From positions 158,928 to 222,927 of the forward strand of contig CDMY01001028.1 of the NCBI GenBank assembly GCA_001179505.1: a stretch of 64,000 nucleotides of DNA, read 5' to 3'. The position numbers were made by a program, and so were the translations under genes. Below, piece by piece: positions 34,901 through 45,571 of this stretch. Under the pieces are notes generated by a model, which saw only the letters and a list, made by a program, of their open reading frames with translations, was not told where the DNA came from and made no database searches. The first letter of the stretch is position 1. The number at the start of each line of letters is the position of its first letter. This DNA comes from Vitrella brassicaformis. Taxonomy: Eukaryota > Sar > Vitrellaceae.

Positions 34901-35949
34901 CAGGCACCATCTACATGCGCACACAGCCGGGACGGATCGCGCGAGTCTTCTTGAAGCGAGTGCGACCAAATGTGGCGACTGATGATGCCAAGATGGTCGA
35001 CAAGACCAGAGGAGAGAAACAAGATGAAGCCGATGCACAAAGGGATGACCAAGGAGAAGAGGAATCGCCTCTGAGAAGAAATGGAGGCCGGCAAGGCTCT
35101 CGTACGCCCCCTCAAGCGCAGCAATCGCAGCCTCAGACGCCTCTGCAAGCAGAACCTCGGCATGTCACAACGCACAAGGGCAGAGAGACGGTACCGGAGG
35201 CTGCTCGGCCTCAGACAGATATCTTTCCGACAACGTCCTTGCAAAATGCCCTCGATGAGCTGATGGCAAAGGAACAGGAAGGAAACGAAGGGGAGAAGGC
35301 TATTCTGGCGTCTCATCCGCCGGCGTCGTCGATCGAAGAGACTCACATTGCCCTTGCTGCTGACTTGGAGATCCAACGGTTCCTGTCTCGGTCAGTGCAG
35401 CAGCCACAAGGGCCGCCCCGCTCTGCGCCGGCCAGGCAAAGCGAAGCTACACAGACTGACCTTCCGGCGAAGGAATCCCCACCGACCTTGCCGCCTTCGT
35501 CTTCCTCTGACTCGTCACAAGCTCCCTTGGGGGTAGATCTTGGGAGACAGAGTCAATTCAACCTGGGCGATGTGAAGCTCCGACCCGACGAGCGACCGTC
35601 GCCGCTGAGATGGGCGCTGAGTGATGCGGGCCTTCAAGCAGCACCGATCACCCTCCCTTCTCCCCCAGAGCCTCCTTGTTGCGAGCCAGTCCCTACGTTC
35701 CGCCCCTCTGCTGTCTCCCATGTGCGAACATTCCCTCAGCCGCCCTCGCCCCCACCAGCCGACAGTGTTTGTGGACGGCGCAGGGCAAGCATGGGCGGTA
35801 TATTGAGCTCGCTAGAGCGATTCAGGAGACAGCTGGACGAGTCGTCGATGGAGCAATTGCAAGACATTCGCGAGCGGTTGCAGACTATGAAGAGGGAGGG
35901 GGAGGCCTGGTTGGCGGTGGGCAATAGTCAGGGAGGGATAGATGAATAG
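31982..35949 (+). CDS. 1199-aa coiled-coil protein with embedded SEA-like motif
   Basis: Seven exons (31982-32597, 32657-32739, 32803-32979, 33038-33391, 33450-34448, 34517-34658, 34721-35949) sum to exactly 1200 codons. Order of regions: a Pro/Ser-rich disordered N-terminus with PYNPFYPYPHLHP; a long coiled coil (about 235-430; e.g. LERQLQEERRKAHDNDK) spread over four exons; a disordered stretch; and a compact segment near residues 715-790. The compact segment reads RINVIDLLPGSVIVRVE then DVLSTLQQQIKDKQSALYQ, like the beta-strand-then-helix pattern of SEA-type modules. A long Pro/Gln-rich tail follows, ending in a helix (LDESSMEQLQDIRERLQT). No signal peptide is seen. Probably a scaffold or cytoskeletal protein; function unknown. 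Confidence 0.7.
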
Positions 35950-36304
35950 GATGGCCATCATGATGGACGGGAGCGCGGGTATCTTGAGGTATCGATATGA
36001 TTTGTGTATGTACGCATAGGCCCGTGTCCTGAGGTTTCCCGCCATCCACCATCTTGCTCGTGTATCTGTCGTGCATGGTGGACTGCAATGCTTTTGGACA
36101 ATATGCATGCATCCACTCGTCATGAGCGTTAAACCAGCTATTTGTTTTCCCGCCTCCCCTCTATCAAAAATGAATGCGTGGGCATCTGTCTGGCGGAAAA
36201 GACACCCTCACACACACGGATGGACCCAATGCACACATATCACGACGTCACGGCCCAATCGTCGGGCGGACACAACTTACCCACAGCGACGTGTGGATAA
36301 GTAG
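35950..36304. other. Short intergenic region between convergent genes
   Basis: About 350 bp with no gene seen. Confidence 0.4.
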
Positions 36305-38768
36305 TTACGATGGTCTTCTCGGCCGTCGTTGAGCTGCTGCGTCGTGTCTCAGAATGTTGATCTCGGAAATATAAAACGTAGACAGCGATCGATCGATCTG
36401 CAGACACGAGGACAGCACCCAATGGTAGCGAAGGAAGTAATGTTTGTTGTCGTTGGCGTCTCACCTGGCTTAGCAGATCTTCATCCCGCAGGAATATGGC
36501 GTGGTCTTCGATAAACGAGACATCCAAATATAAAACGTAGGCGGCGATTGACAACAACCTGCACACAAAACACTCGGAGAAGTGTCATCAACTGACTGAC
36601 TCACTGATGTCACTATCTCACCTCTGTTGCCTGCGATCACGCCGAAGCTCATACATCAGGCGCAAAAAGAGGCCATCCATGTCCACGCCGCCTTGCCGAG
36701 CTCGATAGCGTCGCTGTAGGTTGGCCGCCCTGACCTCCCAGAGGCCATCGCCTACCCTCGTCCACCACTCCCACTCGTCGGGTGTGGGGTTGTAGTGCCA
36801 GCCCTCCTTGGCCGGACCGCCGTAGCTCACCACCTTGGCGTGTCCCCACTTGTACGGCACGTGGTCGGCGGGGATGTTGCTGCCGTACATCATGGGCGGG
36901 TGGGCCGGGGGCGGGGAGAGCAGATGTGGTGCTCGTGTGCTGGGGTGGGGTGGGGTGGGTCGTGTATGTGTGTCGGGCTGGGTGTGGTGGGGATGTCGGG
37001 TGTGGGCTGCCTTGATATCCGGCAGGAGGACGGCCTTCTGGCGTGTGGCTGGTGGTGGGATGGGGGGCTCGGGGTTGGAGGGCGGCTCGGGTCGTGACGC
37101 GTACGCATCGATCGGCACCTCTGCAGGCTGGGGGCTTGGCGGCGGTAGTACGGGTGGCTCTGCTGGTGCTGGTGACTCTGGTGAGTCGGGCATGGCGCGA
37201 TACGACGCCGGGGAGGCGCCAATCTCCCCTGACGCCGTGTCACTGCCGCAATCGTCAGCACCACCTGACACACACGACACATACAGACAGACAGACACAG
37301 AGAGGGAAAGAGGCATGTGGGATGGATAGATGGATGGATGGATGGATGGATGCCACACACACACACAACTCATACAGTACACGTGACTCACCCGCAGCAG
37401 CAGCAGCAACATGGCCAGTCGTCTCCAACGACTTCTCACTCATCGGTGGCAGGGCGACGGGCACCTGCAGGCTGGTGCCGTTCTCCGTGGCCTGCCTGAC
37501 CTGCTCCAGCTCCAGCAGCTGCAGGGCGCGGACCAGCTGGTCTTCTGAGTCTGCGATGGTCCCCCTCTCGCTCTGTCTGCGCCGCAATCCCTTGGCCGCG
37601 GCGCCTCCCACGATCTGCTGCCACTGGCTCAACCACTCGAGCCCCGGGAACGCTGTGAGGACTTCCTCGGGGCGTACATATGGGCTCGCCGAGAAGGTCT
37701 TTGCGGCAGTCGAGTGGCCGGCCGTCTTGGGTGATGATGGTGGCCGTGTAGTGATCCAAGTCGGCCAGCAGCAGCTCCTGGGCCGCCTTATCCGCCTCAT
37801 CCTCCTCAGCTGCTCCCAGCGCCTCGGCGTCCCTGATGGCGGTCTCCACCTGCCATTCCGCGCTCATGACGGAGCTCATGGCCCTGGCGATGCCGGTGAC
37901 GATGGTCGGCTCCTCGAGCATGAGAGCTTCCGACTTGCCCTCACCCACCAGCAGCCCCTCCGCCCTCAGCTCCTGCCGTGTTCTCTTGAGGCCGGCATTG
38001 ATGCGACCAACGGCTCTCGCGGCCTCCTCGTCCGCCTCGTCGTCGATCGGCCCCTTCATGGCCACCCAGAGCTCCGGCGACACGTGCCAGGGCGTGCACC
38101 CCTCGGGATACTGCCCTTGGGCGGCTTGGGCGGCCTTGTCCAGGGGCAGCACGACGACGTGGGGGCCCAAGTAGGCTGGTGGTGGCGGTGAGGGGAGGGA
38201 GGCGGGAGGGGTGGGGGCGAGGGTGTTGGCCAAGTCCAACAGCACCGTGCCGGCGGCCGTGTCGGACTGCTGCAGCTCACTGCTGGAGCTCTGAAGGGCA
38301 TCCTTGGAGAGCATGACGTTGTGGTGGAAATGGTCGATGCAGAGTGCGCGGCGAATGGCGAGTCTGTGGGCTTTGGCGGTGCACAGGAGGGCATTGGTGA
38401 GCATGCTGACGCTCTCCAGCACCATCTGCCTCACCATCCTCAGCAGCTGCGGGTCGACCGCCTCCCTCGCCTTGTTGGCCAGACACACAGCGACGTTCAG
38501 CCGCTCCTTCCGATTGCTCAACTCGACAAACTCGTGCTCTTTATCAGCACCAACTACATATCAATCAGAAACAAGGAGAAATGAGGACCTCAGGCATGTG
38601 CGCATCTGTGTGGGGTGTGGAAGCAAGCTCACTCTTCACTAGCGGCATGGCTATGCACAGGGCCGGGATGGCATCCCCTCTCGTGTTGGTGTAGGTGGCG
38701 GGCGCCTGCGGGTCCACCTCGGCGGCGTAGAGCTTGACGAATGGAGGCTGGCCGCCGAATTGGCGCAT
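36305..38768 (-). CDS. Uncharacterised protein with a one-base frame break
   Basis: Exons 38633-38768, 37392-38553, 36622-37264, 36465-36558 and 36305-36397. Exon 1 starts MRQFGGQPPFVKLYAAEVDP. Exon 2 is helical (LNVAVCLANKAREAV) with a Pro-rich linker (PTPPASLPSPPPPA), an Ala/Glu-rich middle, and DLLGEP followed directly by YVRPEEVLTAFPGLEWL. Those two parts are in different frames: one extra base lies near 37684. Exon 3 has a Pro-rich run, then a Trp-rich block, GWHYNPTPDEWEWWTRVGD, reminiscent of small aromatic modules. No family recognised. If the extra base is an assembly error the gene is intact; otherwise the product ends soon after 37684. Confidence 0.5.
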
Positions 38769-39244
38769 GCGACCAGCCTCCACGCTCAGCACCTACCAAG
38801 CTTCGCAACTCGCGATGAGGGCTCTCTGTTGGCGAGGAATGAGAGGATGAGGAGGATGTGGCTGGAGAGGAATAGAGAAGGATGTATTCTTTTCATCGTA
38901 GTTTATTTCGAAAGGAAATTTGTCTCCCGTCTCCCATTTCTCGCCGCATCCTCTCCGTTTGCGGCCTTACATGCATAGGGCTAGCTGCAGGGCTGGCTTT
39001 GGATCGGATTCCGCTTGTATTGTCCAGCAGTGACCGTCAGACGCTCAATTCCTGAGCTCCTGAGCTCGCACACTCAGGGAGTTCCTCTAGGCTTGGTGCG
39101 GCTGCGATCTTGAAGCTGTGGACGCGGTGACGGCCTCGCAGCATATATTGGTGAGACCAGCCGAGAGGGATGGCTGAGATGTCGGCACGTGTGTGTATGT
39201 GCGCCGTGCAGGGTCACTGGTTGAAGATCTTGTAGCAGCTCAAG
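38769..39244. promoter_or_regulatory. Divergent promoter region of 476 bp
   Basis: It lies between the uncharacterised minus-strand gene and the SET/CCCH gene. It contains CAAGCTTCGCAACTCGCG at 38797-38814 and GAGCTCGCA at about 39061-39069, both resembling the AAGCTCGCA element of other promoters here. Confidence 0.4.
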
Positions 39245-42200
39245 ATGAACGAAGGGGATGAGGCGGTGAGGCCATCCATTCTCAGACACTCATCACGCAG
39301 CAAGATGCCTGAGTCTGGCTCTGTGCTGTCAGGTTATCGTCCCCGAGCCTCCAACTGCCGGGCAGCCCAATACCTCTGCATGGCGGCGTGCATCAGGTGG
39401 GTCGGATACACGTGCACCATCTTCACGTACATGACGGCCCATCCATTCGTTTGTATGTGTGCTGTGCTGTCCGTCGTCATGTGTGTGCAGCAGGCCCAGA
39501 GCGATACTGGCCTGAGCAGGTACGTTTCGTCAGTGGAACGGCCATCAACATGGAGCACGTCTGGCGGCTGCTCGAGAAGAAGAGCAACGGAGCGGTCAAC
39601 AATGCGCCAGGTCGCATCTTCGAGACCATGTGGCACAACGGACAGGAGTTCCGGCATCTGAAGCTGCCACTCCAGCAGGTGGGCACGCAGACCAGACGCC
39701 CGTGTGCACGTGTGTGTGTGTATATCTGTGTATGTGTTGTTCAGGAGCGAGCTGAAGTGATTGCCAACATAGCGCTGGACCTGGTCGCTCACCAAAAGGC
39801 GTTCTACATGAAGGTGTCGGCCACGCGGATGAAGGACATCGTTGCCGAGATGCTGCTGCAAGAGGACGAGCTGCTCGAGACCATCAAGATCACCGACACG
39901 GATCACCCCGCCTACAAGGACCGATCGGAGCAGAAGAAGGGGCACTACGGCTGCATGGCCATAGCAAAGAAAGAGATCGGCAAATACACTGCCATCGGTG
40001 ACCCCACCCCCACCTTCAGCCACCCAGCGCCGCACTCGCGAAGTGTCCGTCAATGTGTGTGTGTGTGTGTGTATGTGGCTTGGTCAGGTTTGTACGGCGG
40101 CGACTTGATCCCCGACGACGACAATAACCCATACCGGCAGAAGGTCCTCCGGTCGGAGGGCTGGAGCCAGTACTACTCCTACTCGGTGACGGCCTATCGG
40201 ACGGGCAAGGGGGCGGGCACTCATCAGGTGGGAGCGGCCAAGCGGGGCAAGGGACGGCGCGGGAAGAGCAACAGGCCATCAGTCGACACGGACGACGAGG
40301 GCAATGACGACGACGATGGTGGGGACAACATCTTCGAGCTCGACCCAAAGGATGCGCAGCCACACAGGTGAGTCGGTCACGCCGACGGGGTCGATGTGTG
40401 TCTGTGTTTGTATGTGTGTATGTATGTGTGTCAGGGATGATGAATGACCCTCGTTTCACGCGCAAGAAGGCCAACGTGGTGGTCCTGCCGTGCCAATACT
40501 ACGGCATCCCGCTCATCTGCCACGTCACTCTGGAGGATGTAGCCGAAGGGGAGGTAGGTGCTCACTCACCAGCCAACAAAGGCACGCCGACAGAGGGATG
40601 GGTGGATGCTGCATGCATCCATGTTCAGGAGTTGCTAGTGAGGTATGGGTCTAGCTTCTGGGACCCTATAGACCAACAAAACAAGCAACAGGTGGGCTCG
40701 CCAAACATGCATTCGGATGGGGGTGATTGTTATGTTGCACATGCGGCCTCTCAGTTGCGCGAGTACAAGGTGAGGGACGAGATGCAGCAGGAGCGCTTCA
40801 TCGAGGTCAAGAAGGAAAAGGGAGGTGAGGGGAATAGCCAGCACGCCACAGCACACACGTCGCTGGGTTGGCATACTTGGATGAATGGATGGATGGATGG
40901 ATGTGCATGCAGAGTCGGAACAGCAGGAACAGCAGCTACGAGGCCAGCTCGCCGACAGGGATCGACAGGTGGCAGATCTAAAGCAGCAGCTCGCCGCCGC
41001 TCTGCAGGGAAATGCCAGTCGAGAAGGTGGCTAGCCGGATGCCAATGATCGATCCATTTGTCTATCTGCGTATATGTGAATGTGTGCGTTTCAGGTGACC
41101 AGGGTGGACAGCCGCTGGATGGGGCGCGTCAGGATGTGCAGGCGGTAAGGGAGACGACATGCTTCATCCATTCGTCACCCTGATCGAGTCCACGAATGAT
41201 TGTGTTGTGTGCAGCCCCTCGTTGCCGTCAAGCAGGAGCCCATCGACAGTCCCCCGATGCGTGCGGCCCCTGACCCGAACATCCCGCCATTTGGTAACAC
41301 ATGCTTTCGTCGAATATTCGGCTATGCTGGCCATCTCATCTTTGTACGTCAAGGTGTTGCGGGCGGCCTGCCTCCCTCTCCTCACCCAGACCCCATCCCT
41401 CACCTCCCCACCGCCGCTCCCATCGCCCCCTCATACACCGGGCCAGCTGTAGCCTATCCCTTCACCGCCCCTGCCTTCTTCCCAGCCGACCACCGCATGT
41501 CCGATGAGGCGCTCGGCGGGAAGCGCAAGCGTGCTGGGGAGGGTAAGGGAGTGTCTGACGGTGCGCTGGGCGACGATGACGAGGGTTTGCCGTATGTCAA
41601 GAGGCCACCTCCCTCTGAGAGTCGGTCTGGTGAGGAGGAGAAGGTCGACCCTGGTGATCTGTTCGACAGCATCCCGGTGGACGAGGATGGGCAGCTCTGG
41701 TCGGTGGGCTCGATCGGCCATCCTGAGGGGAGGTGCCATCCCTGCAACTACGTGCGGGCGCCGGGGGGGTGTCGGCATGGCGTGAAATGCCAGGATTGCC
41801 ACCTCAAGCACCCACCCAAGTGGCGAAAGGAGGTGCTCCGCCGCAGACTCGCGGCCCTCGACAAGGAGCGGCACCCTGATGTAGCGGCCGAGGTGAGTGC
41901 TCGAGATAGCCAGATAGACAGACCGACAAGACACATCCTCTCACTGATCGATTAATGTGTTGGTCAACGTTCGTGTCTGTGTGTGTGCAGCTGACGCCCA
42001 TGTTGGAGGAGATGGTGACCAAGAAGAAGTACGATCGCGCACTCGGCCTGCTGCAGGAGGCAGAGGGGATGACGGCCGGTCCAGGGCAACCACAGGCGCG
42101 GCAACATAGTACCGGGTATGCACTTGAATTGCAGACAAACCAACACCATGCGACAAAAGTGATCACCCGAATGCACTGCACTCTCCCGGCTGTGTGTTTG

Positions 42201-42839
42201 ATTTGTCAGTCCTTCGTCATCGGGCATGAGCAGCAGCAGCAGCACACCATTCGTCGCGTCGGGTGCATATGCCCAACCGCAGCAGCAGCAGCAGGCCTAT
42301 GATGGTGCCGCTGCGGGTCCCGGTGTGCCGGCGATGCACGGCCCCTCGACTGCCATGAAGATGGGCATGGTTGGCGGCCCTAGATTCCCACGCCCAGGCG
42401 CCTCTGGGACGGGGGCACACGGACATGGATTCGCGACAGACATGTGAGGAGGACGCTCACACAGAACGGGCAAGTACCTGTGGTGTGGATCCTCTCTGTA
42501 TCTGCGTGTGTGTATGTGGCTGGCCATCCTTCTCTTGTCAGGTATTTCGGCGGTGCTGGCGGTGGTGGTGGCATGATGTCGATGAGTGCGGGAGGGGGCA
42601 GCATGTCTGTCGGCAGCAGTGGCATGGGCATGGGTGGCGGCCGCTCCCCCATGTACGGCGCAAGCACGATGGCCCCCCCGTGGCGCACGCAGCCCGGCCC
42701 AGGTCAGCGGCAGGGCACCAGGCCCTTCATGAGCCCCCACACCGTGGGTGGCAACCTGGGGAGTATGGCTGGTCCGGGCTGGCAGGGGTGGAACGGGGGA
42801 GGGATGCACGGTGTGGGGTGGCCACGTGAGGGCAGATAG
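39245..42839 (+). CDS. SET-domain protein with CCCH-type finger and Gly-rich tail
   Basis: Fifteen exons were traced; all junctions but one keep phase. N-terminal part: RFVSGTAINMEHVWRLL. SET region: YGGDLIPDDDNNPYR, MMNDPRFTRKKANVVV and GIPLICHVTLEDVAEGEELL, then VRYGSSFWD (the EELxxxYG..FW ending is characteristic). The usual NHS motif is MND here. A coiled coil follows (QLADRDRQVADLKQQL), then a VKQEPID (possible SUMO site). At about residue 560 comes an alveolate-style Cys/His finger, CHPCNYVRAPGGCRHGVKCQ plus DCHLKH. A Gln-rich and Gly/Met-rich tail ends at TAG. The junction 40367/40435 is one base out of phase. SET proteins methylate lysines; the finger suggests RNA or DNA binding. Confidence 0.7.
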
Positions 42840-43451
42840 ATGGACGTTGCCGACAGACAGAATTATTCTGGCTGCATGTGACGCAAAGGGGATAGGTGAA
42901 TGCAAGACATGTGCGTTTTTGACCCTTTTGTGTCGCTTTCGTGTGTGTCATGCATGCTGCGTGCAGTGTCTTGATTGATGGACACGTGTACGTACCTCAA
43001 TCGATTATTTGTACATCAACTGGTACAGCGAGTCGGCATCGTCACACGAACACACATAACTGAGATTTCATTCATTGTTCCGGATGCGCGTGACTGGATA
43101 TACAGAGAGACCTGGAGGATGACCGCCACGCCAAGTGCATGAATGCACTCACTGAGGTAGAGGTAGAGGGAAGTACACGCGACGAGATCCTATATGTATG
43201 TATGTATGTACACGCGACGGATTGATACACCAACTGAATGTCGGTATGCAGAAGGGAATGAGATTTATACATGCATACATGCAACGAATTCGATGAGGGG
43301 GGCAAAAAGCCATAAAGGCTGCCTACAGGCGACACCAACACCCACACACGACAGCAAAGCTCTTAAACCCAGCACCATGATAGATATCATGCCGTATTCG
43401 ACCGCACCACTGCCCCACCCCTCCACACACCCACAGTGGGTCGATCTGTTG
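42840..43451. other. Intergenic between convergent genes, TGTA repeats
   Basis: Contains a TATG/TGTA array (about 43188-43211) flanked by direct repeats of GTACACGCGAC (about 43171 and 43207). No gene seen. Confidence 0.45.
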
Positions 43452-45469
43452 TCACGAGAATATGGCGTTGGTCCAGCTGGTGAAGACCTGCCGGCACAGT
43501 GGGCACTCGGGCGGCTGCAGGTTCTGTGCACATTGCTGGCAGATGCAGAAGTGGCCGCACGGCTGCAGCACCACCGACCTCTCCGTCTCCTGGCACACTT
43601 GACACTCGATGGCCTCCTCTCGTGCCCTCTGGTTGCTCTGCTGCATTTGCTGACGCAACTCGGCCTCTCGCTTCTGCTGGGCCGCCTGCTGAGCCCGGCG
43701 CTCGAGTGACTGCAGCTGGGGCAGTTCTGTGCTCATGATGGCCGTCTGGCGGTCCGCCAGCTGCATAGCGAAGCCGCTGAGCTCGTCTGCAGTGGTCAGT
43801 CCATTGAAGGTCTCGGTCAACCTGAATTATACACCATACCACATCACATCACTGGTGTTGCCTTGCTCTGTGAGTGGGTACTGACTGGTCGATCTGGTTG
43901 CTCCGCAGCTGATATATGTCGGCCTGCAGCGCACGATTGGCCTCGCCAAGGCTGACAGACACAATGGGAGATGAGCGTCATGGCGTTCTGTCAAGGTGTG
44001 CGTCAGCTGCCTGTCGCGCACCTGGCAGTCTCCTCTCTTAGCGATGCGTTCTCCTGTCTGAGTGACGCCTCCCTCTCCGCAGCAGCACTGACAGGTAAGG
44101 AAACAAACATGAGTCCAATTCATTGCTTTGTGGGTCAGTGAATGTTTTATGTCTGGCTGACCTTTTATGTCTGTCCAAGTGTTGTTGCAGCTGCCCCATC
44201 TCGCCTCCTTCTGCTCGCGGAGAGACCTCTCGCGATCGATCTCACTGAACACACACAGACATGTAAAGTGCCTTGTGCTTGCCTGTTTGATGTGCGCACC
44301 TGGTGAGCCGCTGGTGCTGTTGGCCGAGCTGCTGGCGGTGGACCTCATTGGCCTTCTTCATATCGGCCTGGAGCCGCTCGTTGGCCGCCAGGGTGTCGGC
44401 GACGGTCTGCTCGCCGGCCGCCTGAGCCTCACGCAAACTGCATACAACACCAACACCAACACAACAACAAAAGAGCACAAAGCCAAGTGGATGGATATTG
44501 ATGTCTGCGTACTGCTCAATCTCTCGACGCGCGGCCAGCGACTCATGCCTGCAGGCAGACATCGGTGATAAATCTAACCCTCTTTCTCCTCTTCTCTCCC
44601 TCTCTTCTCTCACCGCAGGGCTTTGATCTGCTGGTCCCTGCGCATCAACTCAGCAGCAAACCTGACAAACGTGCGCAAAGACACCACAGCACCCTCTTCC
44701 CTTCCCCTTCGGTCAACTGCCTAGTCTACCTCCCACCTGGCCCGCATCGCCTCAGTCTCGCCTCCAACACTCACACGCCCGTCGTCACGATGCCCCGCCG
44801 CCCCTCCATCGGTCTCCACGTCCACCTGGCCAGCCAGGCGCTCATCACCACCCCAACGACGGTCACCCACAGCACCAAACTCACGCCCACCACCGGGCAG
44901 CGGGGGCATGGGGGCGGTCGTCAGAGCCTGAGGAACTAGAGACCCACTGGCAGCGCTCATGGCAGCAGCAGCGGCACCAGCAGCGACAGCTGGGACATGA
45001 AGGAGGCTGCTGGACGGCTCGCTGTCCACAAGCTTAAAACCACCATCCGCCTCTCCTCCCTCACGCACAGGTGCGCTGCCGTCCGCCAGAGGACATGGCG
45101 GTGCTGCGGTCGATGGGGCAGCCCGTGGTCCCTTGTTCTTGGGTCGTCGCTTCTTCTTGGCCTTCTTGCCGCCCTCGCCCTGCTGCTGCTGGTCGTCACT
45201 ATCGTCAGACACCTGCTCGCCGATGGACGCAGGAGGTCCTTCTCGTTTCTTCGGGCCGCCGCCTCCTCAGCGGCCATTTTAGCACTGGCGACATCGTCGG
45301 TCTTCTTATCGGCCTGGCGCTTCATGCGTCGCTCCTGCAGGGCCTTTTGCTTCTGCTTGACCTCCAGTCTCTCACGCAGCTGCTCGCGCACCAATTCACA
45401 GCGGCTCTTGGGCTGGCCGTCGACGGGGGGCTCCTTGCCTGCGACAAATCTCTGAAGCGCTTCTGACAT
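43452..45469 (-). CDS. Coiled-coil protein with C-terminal RING finger
   Basis: The last exons end with a RING of C3HC4 type: CQVCQETERSVVLQPCGHFC, then ICQQC and CPLC (43452-43640), like the RING of IAP/MGRN/XIAP-type E3 ligases. Upstream exons are coiled coil: ANRALQADIYQLRSNQIDQ, ASLRQENASLREE, LREAQAAGEQTVADTLAANE. The first exon (45469 down, MSEALQRFVAGKEPP) holds a Lys/Arg/Glu-rich helix. It switches near 45230 to a frame giving a Lys-rich acidic stretch (GEGGKKAKKKRRPKNKGPRA). That switch needs a one-base shift and no intron explains it. Predicted to be a ubiquitin ligase. It may be part of one gene with the next entry (see findings). Confidence 0.6.
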
Positions 45470-45571
45470 AAGAATGCCATCCCATGTATGCGGAATGTGT
45501 CTGCGTCTGGTGCTGCTGTTCATACCTATATCCCTGAGCACTTCTGCCCTTGCCGCGGTGTTCTTGTTGAT

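Noticed and set aside
43160-43220. Insertion-sequence ends suggested by GTACACGCGAC direct repeats
   Set aside because: The repeats flank only a 25-bp TATG array with no transposase or terminal inverted repeats.
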